Positions 45,393 to 53,581 are shown, counted from the first letter of the stretch. The stretch: 64,000 nt of DNA from Psychrobacter pacificensis (GCF_900101915.1 NZ_FNAL01000006.1:62001-126000); one strand, 5' to 3'. A program made the numbers and translations. The notes: generated from the sequence alone by a model not told the origin.

Positions 45393-46632
45393 TTAAGCCA
45401 CCTGCCTGTACTCGGTAGGTGTCATATCATTAAGTGAATCATGGGGTCTTTCGTTGTTATAAACCTTGATCCAGTCTTCAGTCAGCATATTGACCTCGTT
45501 TAAATTGTTGAAAAGGTAGCAATCTAAAACCTCATTGCGATAACTGCGATTAAACCGTTCAATATAAGCGTTCTGATAAGGACAGCCAGGCTCGATATAA
45601 TCAATATAGATGCCATGAGCTGATGCCCAATCAGTGAATACGCTAGATGTAAACTCACTGCCGTTATCCACACGAATTTGCTTAGGATAACCATGCCACT
45701 CAGCCAGCTGATCAAGGTAGCGAATCACTCGGAGTGAGGGAATACTGGTACCAATATCAATGCCTAATATAGTCAATCCACTATAAAAGCGTTACAGCGT
45801 TAACCTTGCTGGAAGTATGACAGATACATCTGCACTCGGCTGCCTTGTACCACTCTCAAATTGGATCAACTATACTTCACGGTTGTAATCATCAATCACA
45901 TTAAAGGTTCAAAAGTGAATAGTGTTGTGTAGTCTGTCGCTCATAAAGTCCATTGACCATGTATGACCCAATGCGTTTGGCACACTTAACGGCTGAGGAT
46001 GACGTGCTGGTAGCCGTCTTTTAGACTTACGGCGTAGGTTTAAGTTTAACGCGGTATAAACACGATGTACGCGCTTGTGATTCCATTGATAGCCAAGCTT
46101 ACGTATGCGTTTAAAGCACTTTGGGAAACCCCAACGATTGTGCTTGTCAGTAAGCTTGTTTAAGACATCAATAATCTCACTGTCATCAGATAGCTTAGGC
46201 TTATAGTAGTAAGCGGTTCGACTCATGCAGACCACCTGACAACTCACTGCAATGCTGACATCATACTGCGCCTGTAATTCTTGCGCCCAGACTTTGCGCT
46301 CGGGTACAGGCGCTATAGCTTTTTTATGATCTCTTCCGGCATTTGCGCTTTAAGGCTTAAATCAGCATACATCTGTTTGAGCCTACGGTTTTCTTCTTCA
46401 AGCTCTTTTAATCGCTTAACATCAGAGGCTTCCATACCACCATACTTGGATCTAACTTCGCTATCGCTTCGTCTTGCGTCACTAAAACAGTCTCCCAGAC
46501 TGTTTCTTAACGTTCCTCATTATAAAAGTCGAGCTAGCTACCCCGTATTTACGGCACAGCTTTTTAGCAGGTATCCCAGCGTCTTCTTCTTTTAATATCG
46601 ATACGATTTGGGTCTCAGTCATTCGTTTGCTC
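45393..46632 (-). pseudogene. IS3-family transposase (orfAB), disrupted
   Basis: Remnant of an IS3 element. The orfA start (ATG at 46632, MSKRMTETQIVSILKEED...) has a helix-turn-helix but is broken after about 40 codons. Its second part (KYGGMEASDVKRLKELEEENRR) continues in another frame to a stop after the A6G slippage site. OrfB starts near 46310 and keeps the HTH_21-like part (45909-46247). It then loses frame, is split by a 107-bp repeat (45768-45874), and resumes as 45393-45776 with the rve catalytic residues (RVDNGSEFTS ... Glu in AYIERFNRSYRNEV). It cannot make an intact transposase. Confidence 0.88.
45768..45874. repeat. Small interspersed repeat, type A, copy 2, inside IS3 orfB
   Basis: 107 bp bounded by TATAGTCAATCCA and, inverted, TATAGTTGATCCAA, with TA at each border. 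Removing it joins DDYNREV to LGIDIGTS in the transposase, so it inserted into a formerly intact gene. Homologous to 31994-32100. Confidence 0.82.
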
Positions 46633-47072
46633 ATATCAAAACGCCTGCTGGTATTTTAGCAGTTAGCTTCTACTTTTAAGTGTTATTATTTTTTTGGGGT
46701 GATTACCATTTAACGTCAAAAACATAGTTTCTAGGCTCTAAAATATAATCATTATCAATTAGTATGATTTTTCCTACCCAGTGGTCGTTATTTCTCCTTG
46801 AATGGTCGAGTAGAAACATGACCTGACTCCGTATATAGAATATAATAACAGTCACTACGGAAATTTGTTTACGATTACGCTATAGTTTCTGTACCTAAAA
46901 ATACATTTAATTATTCGTATTCAATTATCATAATTCCTTAAGTGTAAGTAAGCATATTTAAGTTATACTAATGTTTATATAGTCAATTCAGCTTAACATA
47001 ATTTGATATTGCTCGATTGTGCAAGTGTCTCTAATCGAGAATTATCTCAACACAAAAAAATAGGAAAAAAGT
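46633..47072. other. Intergenic/IS-end region before the Roadblock gene
   Basis: Holds the IS3 right end, the remnant frame listed separately, and AT-rich sequence with a solo TATAGTCAATTCAG repeat end at 46978-46991. It must contain the promoter of the following gene. Confidence 0.5.
46703..46819 (-). pseudogene. Short coding remnant beside the IS3 end
   Basis: 38-codon frame beginning MFLLDHSRRNNDHWVG and ending NYVFDVKW, with AGTCAGG before its ATG. It reads like real protein sequence and stops at the IS border. It may be the remainder of a gene cut by the insertion. No family recognised. Confidence 0.3.
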
Positions 47073-47432
47073 ATGTCAAATATCAATGAGTCTTTACAAG
47101 AGTTAATGGATCTTGATGGTGCGATGGGTGCCTGCATTGTGGATTATATGTCAGGTATGGTGTTAGGCACGATTGGTGGCGGTGTCGATCTTGAGCTGGC
47201 TGCTGCCGGTAACTCACAAGTTGTAAAGGCAAAAGTAGCAACGATGAAATCACTCGACATCAAAGGTGAAATCGAAGATATGTTGATCACACTAGAGTCT
47301 CAGCTACACATCATTCGTCCGACAGCCAGTCATGAAGATTTATTTATCTACTTAGTACTTGATAAATCAAAAGCGAACCTTGCATTGGCACGCCGTAAAG
47401 TACAGTCAATCGAAAGCAAACTAGAAATATAA
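47073..47432 (+). CDS. Roadblock/LC7-like protein of the BLUF-GTPase cluster
   Basis: 119 residues with the pattern of the MglB/Roadblock fold: an N-terminal helix NINESLQELMDLDGAMGACIVD, a strand pair MSGMVLGTIGGG, a helix LELAAAGNSQVVKAKVATMKSL, the ITLESQLHIIRPT strands and a last helix KANLALARRKVQSIE. Such proteins bind and regulate MglA-type GTPases. AGGAAAAA ribosome binding site. Separated from the BLUF gene by 329 bp containing a repeat and a palindrome. Identification is by fold-level pattern, not a strong motif. Confidence 0.65.
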   Translation: MSNINESLQELMDLDGAMGACIVDYMSGMVLGTIGGGVDLELAAAGNSQVVKAKVATMKSLDIKGEIEDMLITLESQLHIIRPTASHEDLFIYLVLDKSKANLALARRKVQSIESKLEI

Positions 47433-47459
47433 TTTGGCCAAAATCAATTGAGCCAGTCA

Positions 47460-47607
47460 CTATAGTAAAACCATTATAAAATGGTATAGCAAGATTAAAC
47501 GCTATTTTTCGCAGCCTTTGGAGACGCAGTCACAGCAAGCAAGAAAAGTAGCGTTTAATCGAGCGGGTTTCCTATGCTGTATCAATTTTATTGAGGTTCT
47601 ACTATAG
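47460..47607. repeat. Hairpin repeat, type B, copy 2 (148 bp)
   Basis: Terminal inverted repeats CTATAGTAAAACC and CTATAGTAGAACC. The inner stem GATTAAACGCTATTTT / AAAAGTAGCGTTTAATC encloses a loop with TTCGCAGC and CACAGCAAGCAAG, similar to the loop of 32099-32244. Located between the first Roadblock gene and the BLUF gene. Confidence 0.75.
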
Positions 47608-47664
47608 TTTATTGATTCTGCCTTATTACATCTGATGTATTACCTAGGATACACAATAAGGTCA

Positions 47665-47697
47665 AATTCGTTATATACAGTATGTATATAACGAATT
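47665..47697. promoter_or_regulatory. Perfect 14-bp-arm palindrome upstream of the BLUF gene
   Basis: AATTCGTTATATAC and its exact complement, separated by AGTAT, ending 64 bp before the BLUF start. No T-rich tail of the sort seen in terminators and no GC-rich stem, so an operator for a dimeric regulator is the better reading. Confidence 0.55.
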
Positions 47698-47761
47698 ATT
47701 AATTTATATATAATTATAAGAACTTAATTAAGTTTTAGATGTTCTATCAAATGGTGGCAAA

Positions 47762-48490
47762 ATGAAATGTATTGCATACGTCAGCAGAGTGCCTATCAAA
47801 GATCGCAGTATTCGTATGCCTAGTGGGTTATCAGACATCATTAGCGTCTCTAGTAAGAATAATCCACAGTCACACATCACAGGCATCATATCCTATCGTG
47901 AAGGGCAGTATCTTCAGGTGCTGGAAGGTCCTGATATTGAAGTAGATAGACTGATGGCTAAGATATCATCTGATACTAGGCATGAAAATATCTGGGTTTT
48001 TCTGAATAAAAGTGTAACTGAACGTAGCTTTCGTAATTGGGGCATCAGCGTGTTCGACTTTGTGGATCAAGGCACTTTTTTTGATGATTTTATTGAAAAA
48101 AATAGCGTTGTCTTAAACAGTTTCGATGAGCAGCAAACAAAACGTATTCAGCCATTTTTTGATATACACAAGTCTAATACCGCCTCCCAAAAGGATTATA
48201 AAGGTAAAAGTCTCAAATTATTGGCTTGGCCTGACCTAAATCATGTCAGTAATCCTCAAATGATTATGGATTTATGTGTCAAACTGACAAAAAAACCTTA
48301 TCCGTTTGATACATTGGTCGCTAGTGGTGAGTTTGGTTCGTCTCCTCAAGTCACAGAAATAATCAATGGGTTTGATCAATCAGGTATACTGAGCGTGACA
48401 GAGACACAGCCGTTAGACGAGCCAAAGGTTAATGGAAAAAAGCCTAATAAGTTTTATGGCGCGATCAAGAAATTCTTAGGAATGAGGTAA
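47762..48490 (+). CDS. BLUF-domain blue-light photoreceptor
   Basis: 242 residues. The N-terminal 100 residues form a BLUF (FAD-binding) domain: CIAYVSRV with the photoactive Tyr6, [22 protein letters not shown] with Asn34 and Gln52, [13 protein letters not shown], and [11 protein letters not shown] with Trp93. Tyr, Asn, Gln and Trp needed for the light-induced hydrogen-bond switch are kept. The semi-conserved Met after Trp is Ile95. The remaining 140 residues contain no recognised output domain (no EAL or DNA-binding motif), only helical segments and a basic tail. It lies 4 bp upstream of a small GTPase gene, which suggests protein-protein signalling. Confidence 0.88.
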   Translation: MKCIAYVSRVPIKDRSIRMPSGLSDIISVSSKNNPQSHITGIISYREGQYLQVLEGPDIEVDRLMAKISSDTRHENIWVFLNKSVTERSFRNWGISVFDFVDQGTFFDDFIEKNSVVLNSFDEQQTKRIQPFFDIHKSNTASQKDYKGKSLKLLAWPDLNHVSNPQMIMDLCVKLTKKPYPFDTLVASGEFGSSPQVTEIINGFDQSGILSVTETQPLDEPKVNGKKPNKFYGAIKKFLGMR

Positions 48491-48494
48491 AAAA

Positions 48495-49028
48495 TTGAAT
48501 TATCAGAAGTTAGCTATCATTGGTGAAGTAGGTGCTGGAAAAACTCGAATGGTTAAGACGTTGAGTGAAATCAGCCCTTTTGAGACAGAGGCAAGATCGA
48601 GTATCGATATTGGTAAAGAGTACACGACTGTCGGTATTGATTATGGCAGAATTACTTTATCTGATGATATGGCACTAGGTATCTATGGAGTTCCAGGTCA
48701 AGAGCGTTTTTCTTTTTTGTGGGAATTTGTCAACCACTCTTTATGGGGCTTGCTCATCTTAATCAAGCATGGCGAGACGCCTGATTATGCAAATTTAGAT
48801 AAACTGCTACACTTTTTTGCACCAGCAAAAAAGCAGACGACCTGTATCGTTGGTATTACTCACTGCGAAGATGCCGATAAACAAAGCGTGGCTGTGCTCG
48901 GACAAGAGATCAGAGTCATGCTGATGGAACACGATATAGTCGCGCCTGTGATCAATGTAGATCCAAGAAACAAAGAGTCCGCTGTGTCTCTATTATCATT
49001 ATTTAATACCCTGAACAATCAAGGTTGA
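48495..49028 (+). CDS. MglA/COG2229-type small GTPase
   Basis: 177-residue Ras-like GTPase. P-loop GEVGAGKT (10-17), a switch-I-like TTVGIDYG with Thr45 or Thr44, switch [14 protein letters not shown] (65-76) where the Ras Asp of DxxG is absent as in MglA-type proteins, and a G4-like THCED (122-126) in place of NKxD. The start is a TTG with GAGGT seven bases upstream. The stop overlaps the next gene's ATG (TGATG). Placed between a light sensor and a Roadblock regulator, it is the likely switch of this module. Confidence 0.82.
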   Translation: MNYQKLAIIGEVGAGKTRMVKTLSEISPFETEARSSIDIGKEYTTVGIDYGRITLSDDMALGIYGVPGQERFSFLWEFVNHSLWGLLILIKHGETPDYANLDKLLHFFAPAKKQTTCIVGITHCEDADKQSVAVLGQEIRVMLMEHDIVAPVINVDPRNKESAVSLLSLFNTLNNQG

Positions 49029-49441
49029 TGTTAGATATGACTACACAAAACGAAAAATCACCTGCAAAAATAGCACTTTTGGGTCACATGAAAGCGTTGT
49101 GTGAGGCCAATAGAGAAATCGTATTGGTCAGCTTATGCACCACAGATGGTTTTCCTATTAGCTGCTTCTCGATCAAAGAGTTGAGCAACCAATCTGACAA
49201 GTTTGCGGCGATGAGCAGTACGCTATCAGCGCTCAGCGACTCATCAGCTGCCCAGATGAAACAAGGTAAGTGCGATATCACAATCGTTGAAGCCACGTCT
49301 GGCAATATGCTATTTGTCAAAACAGACTATATCGGCAAACCATGTGTATTGACCGTTGTGGCACAAGACAAGATGGCATTAGCAGAAGCAAGATATAAGA
49401 CTAAGAAGCTGATTGGCGAAATCTCATCTATTACCGAGTAA
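49028..49441 (+). CDS. Roadblock/LC7-domain protein (second)
   Basis: 137 residues from the ATG at 49028 overlapping the GTPase stop (ATG at 49037 also possible). The Roadblock pattern is clearer here: EIVLVSLCTTDGFPISCFSI, a DKFAAMSSTLSALSDSSAAQM helix, CDITIVEATSGNMLFVKT strands and a closing LTVVAQDKMALAEARYKTKKLI segment. Expected to be a GTPase-activating or effector partner of the adjacent GTPase. Confidence 0.83.
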   Translation: MLDMTTQNEKSPAKIALLGHMKALCEANREIVLVSLCTTDGFPISCFSIKELSNQSDKFAAMSSTLSALSDSSAAQMKQGKCDITIVEATSGNMLFVKTDYIGKPCVLTVVAQDKMALAEARYKTKKLIGEISSITE

Positions 49442-49500
49442 CGTGAAATTATTGCTAGTAGATCGCTTCTTAGAGCTACAACGCTATACTTTGTAAAAGA

Positions 49501-49783
49501 TTAGGGCGTGTTGAACATTCGCAAATAGGCACTGCTGATCGCTAAAATTGTTCCAGACAAGGCACAAAGCGACGATAATGCAGATGCCTTAGCGAGATTT
49601 GTAACGCAGTATGGGGCAATTTTAGCATCAGCCCCAACGATAAAAGCAGGGGACAGGACTCTTTTTTGCCGCTTCATCGTTAAAAATAAGCGCTTAGAGT
49701 GACTAAACTTATTATTTTTAACATCGAATCGCCTAAAAAATAGTCGCTGTCAGTGCCATGGTCGAATGTTCAACACGCCCTAA
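49501..49783. mobile_element. 283-bp MITE with perfect 21-bp terminal inverted repeats
   Basis: Both ends carry TTAGGGCGTGTTGAACATTC plus G as exact inverted copies (49501-49521 and 49763-49783). If TA is the target duplication, the element proper begins GGGCGTG. A second, imperfect inverted pair (GCTGATCGCTAAAATTG at 49534 and its near complement at 49617) lies inside. No open frame. A non-autonomous transposon derivative. Confidence 0.85.
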
Positions 49784-49803
49784 CCTTGCTTAATCAAATC
49801 TTA

Positions 49804-50709
49804 TCAAAAATCATCCCAATACGGATGATTACCAAAGCGCTCAGCAATGAAGTCAATCAAATAACGACAACGCTGCGATAAAAACCGATTTTTTGGATAG
49901 ACGGCATAAGCGTTTAGTATTGGCAATTGATACTGCTGCAAAATCGGTACAAGCTCGCCACGCGCCAGCTTTTTATAAGCGATGAAAGTTGGAATGACGG
50001 TAATGCCATGTCCTTTTACTGCCAAATCCGTTAAAAACTCACCATTGGTGGCTTTAATTTTGGCGTTCATCGCGTGATAATGCTTTTTTCCTTGGGCGTC
50101 AATCAGCTCTATATTGTTTGTTTGACCAAGACTGTATTGCAAAAACTCATGCTCCTCCAAATCTTCTAATGTATGAGGTGTGCCCATTTTTTTTAAATAG
50201 TCGGGGCTGGCGCAGATGACGCAACGAATCCGTGCCAGTGGCTTTGCTTGATAACTAGAATCTCGTAGCTCTCTGATTCGAATAGCCAGCTCATATCCTT
50301 CTTCAATCAGATCAACATGCCGATCAGAAAAATCCAATTCAAACTTCAGGTTTGGGTGCTGATTGGCATATTCATCAATCACATCAGTCAGATGCATAAG
50401 ACCAAACGATAATGGCGCGGTCATCTTTAGCGTACCCCCAATGCGCGTTGGCGTATCATTGGTAGTCTCGTTCAAGGCATCAACCGCGTTTAAGATACTG
50501 TTGACCTGCTGATAATACTGCTCACCTGCTTGTGTCAAGTGAGAGTGGCGCGTCGTACGGCTGATCAACTGAGTGCCTAGGCGCGCCTCCAAGTCTTTTA
50601 GGCGGCGGCTGACGGCTGACTTTGCAATATTTAATTGTTCGGCGGCTTTAGTGATGCTGCCTGCCTCGACAATGCGTACAAATATCGCCATGTCTTCTAA
50701 CTGTCCCAT
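49804..50709 (-). CDS. LysR-family transcriptional regulator
   Basis: 301 residues: N-terminal winged helix with GSITKAAEQLNIAKSAVSRRLKDLEARLG and a substrate-binding domain resembling the CrgA/DmlR group (VDLIEEGYELAIRI, GHGITVIPTFIA). Divergent from the pirin genes, so probably a regulator of the pirin-pirin-nitroreductase set. Inducer unknown. Confidence 0.88.
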   Translation of the reverse strand: MGQLEDMAIFVRIVEAGSITKAAEQLNIAKSAVSRRLKDLEARLGTQLISRTTRHSHLTQAGEQYYQQVNSILNAVDALNETTNDTPTRIGGTLKMTAPLSFGLMHLTDVIDEYANQHPNLKFELDFSDRHVDLIEEGYELAIRIRELRDSSYQAKPLARIRCVICASPDYLKKMGTPHTLEDLEEHEFLQYSLGQTNNIELIDAQGKKHYHAMNAKIKATNGEFLTDLAVKGHGITVIPTFIAYKKLARGELVPILQQYQLPILNAYAVYPKNRFLSQRCRYLIDFIAERFGNHPYWDDF

Positions 50710-50868
50710 TATCGATGCCTCATTATTGTTCTAATAAAAAGAATAGTTATTTGCACTTATGTCTGTTTATCTCTATATAGTCAACAATTATAATAGATAC
50801 ATTGTTCAATCACGTGAATTAATAACAAATATATAGAGAATAAACGTGTTGATAATTAAGGATAAATA

Positions 50869-51582
50869 ATGAAAACGATCTATCATGCAGCAGACTCACG
50901 CGGTAATGCCAATCACGGCTGGCTCAAAAGCCGTCATACCTTTAGTTTTGCCAATTACTATAATCCTGAGCGTATGGGCTTTGGTGTTTTACGTGTCATC
51001 AATGATGATTTTGTCATTGGTGGTCAAGGGTTCGGCAAGCACTCACACCGTGATATGGAAATTATCAGCATTCCTCTAGCTGGCAAACTTGCGCATGGCG
51101 ATAGCATCGGTAATGAGGGCATGATTGAGACAGGTGAGATCCAAGTCATGTCAGCGGGCACAGGCATCACTCATAGTGAAATGAATGGCAGTCGTGAAGA
51201 AGCTGTGAGATTTTTACAGATCTGGGTCATGCCAAATAAAATGAGTGTTGCTCCTCGCTATCAGCAAGTGCACATGGGAACCATCATGACGCCCAATGAA
51301 TTCAATCAGGTGCTATCACCAAATGCAGATGATGCAGGGGTTTGGATTCATCAAGATGCTTGGTTCAGTATGGGAGAGTTTGATGAAGGCGTGACGCAGA
51401 CCTACCAACTAAACAATCCTAATAATGGTGTTTATATTTTTGTGATTGCAGGAACAGTCGTGATAGACGGTAACATTTTGTCTACTCGAGACGGCCTTGG
51501 GGTTTGGGATACTAAGCACTTCACTATGGAAGTGAAAGAGGCGGCAACAGTATTAGTGATGGAAGTGCCGCTTTCTATGTAG
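50869..51582 (+). CDS. Pirin family protein (YhhW-like)
   Basis: 237 residues, bicupin. Starts with the YhhW-type ADSRGNANHGWLKSRHTFSFANYY. The metal-binding pattern FGKHSHRDMEIISIPLAG and later MSAGTGITHSEMNGS supply the His/His/His/Glu ligands of quercetinase-like pirins. Bacterial pirins of this group can oxidise flavonols, but the native substrate is uncertain. First of three similarly oriented genes. Confidence 0.9.
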   Translation: MKTIYHAADSRGNANHGWLKSRHTFSFANYYNPERMGFGVLRVINDDFVIGGQGFGKHSHRDMEIISIPLAGKLAHGDSIGNEGMIETGEIQVMSAGTGITHSEMNGSREEAVRFLQIWVMPNKMSVAPRYQQVHMGTIMTPNEFNQVLSPNADDAGVWIHQDAWFSMGEFDEGVTQTYQLNNPNNGVYIFVIAGTVVIDGNILSTRDGLGVWDTKHFTMEVKEAATVLVMEVPLSM

Positions 51583-51649
51583 ATCACGGATGAGCGCCGT
51601 AGCATCGTTCGTTCGCTCGACTAACCGCATACAGATCAAGAGGTGCCAC

Positions 51650-52588
51650 ATGACGATTAGAACTCTAAAGCCACGATCAACGGAGGTTGGTGGTGTTCCT
51701 ATCGCACGGTTATTACCCAATAAAGGCAAACAACCGATTGGCGCATGGTGCTTTTTGGATCACGCAGGGCCAGCTGAGTTTGCTCAAGATGATTTAGGGG
51801 TTCAAGTTGGTCGCCACCCCCATACCAATCTACAAACTTTTAGCTGGATGATTGATGGTGAGATTTTACATAAGGACAGCTTGGGTAGCGAGCAAGTCAT
51901 TGCCAAAAACCAAGTCAACCTCATGACCGCAGGTACAGGATTGAATCAAGGTATTAGCCATACAGAGCAAAGCGTTTTTTTGGACAATGCTGACTCAAGC
52001 GCTGCTCATCGCCACATCAATATGATACAGCTATGGATAGCTTTACCCACTGACCAGCAGATTGAACGCAGTTTTCATCATTACCCAGAGCTGCCAACAT
52101 GGACTGAAGGCAATGTCGAGCTGATTTTGACCACGGGCAATTATCAATCAGTATCTGGCAAGCTTTATCAAGCACCAACGCTGCAATACTCTAAGCTGGT
52201 CGGGATTGATGTGCATTTTTTAGAAGATGGAGATATCACGCTAAATTTGGAGTCGAGCTTTGAGCATGGCATTTTGGTCGTCGCCGGAGAGCTGGAGTCT
52301 GAAGGTCAAGTATACAAGAAAGACCAGTTATTGCGTTTTGACCATGATGACATGATCGGCAAGACCTCTATAAAGCTGGTAGCAAACAAGGGCACACGTT
52401 TGATGTTCATTGGTGGGGAGCCTCTAAACAACCAAGTATTACTGTGGTGGAATTTTGTCGCTGACAACAAAGAGGAGCTCAAGCAATCAGTCATTGATTG
52501 GAACAATGGTCATGAGCGTTTTGGTGAAGTGGATTCTGATATGCAGCGTCTGGTGGCACCAGAACTACCCAAAGGCTTCAAAGGTTAA
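51650..52588 (+). CDS. Second pirin family protein
   Basis: 312 residues from the ATG at 51650, chosen because AAGAGG lies just before it; the frame is open back to 51590. Pirin features: PNKGKQPIGAWCFLDHAGP, VGRHPHTNLQTFSWMIDGEILH with the metal ligands, MTAGTGLNQGISHTEQS, and IGGEPLNNQVLLWWNFV. Different subgroup from its neighbour, 67 bp downstream of it. Confidence 0.9.
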   Translation: MTIRTLKPRSTEVGGVPIARLLPNKGKQPIGAWCFLDHAGPAEFAQDDLGVQVGRHPHTNLQTFSWMIDGEILHKDSLGSEQVIAKNQVNLMTAGTGLNQGISHTEQSVFLDNADSSAAHRHINMIQLWIALPTDQQIERSFHHYPELPTWTEGNVELILTTGNYQSVSGKLYQAPTLQYSKLVGIDVHFLEDGDITLNLESSFEHGILVVAGELESEGQVYKKDQLLRFDHDDMIGKTSIKLVANKGTRLMFIGGEPLNNQVLLWWNFVADNKEELKQSVIDWNNGHERFGEVDSDMQRLVAPELPKGFKG

Positions 52589-52796
52589 CCACTAATACGC
52601 AAAATTTATTAACCTATTTTTCAAAGGTAATCATCATTGTTAAGTTTTTTTTACAAAAAATACATGGGGTTTTAGGTAAATTGTTCCGATAATAGCCCAC
52701 ATAAATAAACTGTTTTATAACGACTTGTTGATCACAAGATCGACAAGGTCTATCAACCCAGAGCAAATCATTCCTACAACAATATGGAGAAGTACG

Positions 52797-53408
52797 ATGT
52801 CAGAACTAAAAGACTTACAACAATTAGCAGAAAAGCGCCGTTCTATATACGCACTCAGCGACCAGCTGCCAGTATCTAACGATGAAGTCGTAAAAGTAGT
52901 TGAGCATGCTGTCTTGCATACACCATCATCATTTAACTCGCAATCAACGCGTGTCGTTGTGTTATTCGGCGATGATCATCACAAACTATGGGATATGACT
53001 GAAGAGACCTTACGCGCTATCGTCGGTGACGAAGAAGCGTTTAAATCTACCAAAGATAAAATTGCTGGCTTTAGATCGGGTGCTGGCACCGTACTATTCT
53101 TTGAAGACCAAGCAGTGGTAAGAGGCATGCAAGAAGCAGCGCCTTTATACGCTGAAAATTTCCCAATTTGGTCAACTCAAACCAACGCAATGCATCAATA
53201 CGTCATCTGGACGGCACTAGCAAGCATTGATGTCGGTGCAAACTTGCAGCATTACAATCCAGTGATCGATCAGAAAGTCGCGAGCACTTGGAATGTTGAT
53301 GCAGATTGGGAGCTAAAAGCACAGCTGGTATTTGGTAAGATTGAGCAGCCAGCAGGCGACAAAGAATTCAAGCCACTTGATGAGCGTATGAAAGTGTTTG
53401 GTGCTTAA
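52797..53408 (+). CDS. Nitroreductase-like FMN protein (Frm2/HBN1 type)
   Basis: 203 residues from the ATG at 52797 (GGAGA upstream; a TTG frame extends to 52725). Motifs RRSIYALSDQLPVS, HTPSSFNSQSTRVVVLFG and the closing FGKIEQPAGDKEFKPLDERMKVFG match the Frm2/HBN1-like subgroup. Predicted NAD(P)H-dependent reductase of nitro compounds or quinones. Same strand as the two pirins, 208 bp downstream. Confidence 0.87.
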   Translation: MSELKDLQQLAEKRRSIYALSDQLPVSNDEVVKVVEHAVLHTPSSFNSQSTRVVVLFGDDHHKLWDMTEETLRAIVGDEEAFKSTKDKIAGFRSGAGTVLFFEDQAVVRGMQEAAPLYAENFPIWSTQTNAMHQYVIWTALASIDVGANLQHYNPVIDQKVASTWNVDADWELKAQLVFGKIEQPAGDKEFKPLDERMKVFGA

Positions 53409-53478
53409 TGTTGTTGTTTGAGAATAGACAACCTATGGCCTTGCTTAGGAAGTTTGCTAAATAAACTACAGAGCACGT

Positions 53479-53514
53479 AAAAAACGCCACCCAAGCATCG
53501 GGTGGCGTTTTTTT
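53479..53514. terminator. Bidirectional terminator
   Basis: AACGCCACCC/GGGTGGCGTT stem with A6 and T7 flanks, between the convergent nitroreductase and DUF962 genes. Confidence 0.92.
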
Positions 53515-53581
53515 ATGAATAAAGGGTAAAGACAGTACAGCTACATTGGATATTTGCAGAACTGATGCGACAATTTAATGA

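Larger units (their letters stand above)
45357..46704 (-). mobile_element. Degenerate IS3-family insertion sequence, approximate limits
   Basis: Possible ends: TACCCCATTCTTAACAC at the left and, inverted, TCACCCC...AATAACAC at the right. The match is loose, and no target-site duplication is clear, so the limits are estimates. The inside contains the broken transposase and two foreign insertions. Confidence 0.55.

Noticed and set aside
46281..46595. 104-codon plus-strand frame across the IS3 orfA
   Set aside because: Antisense of transposase sequence; no independent support.
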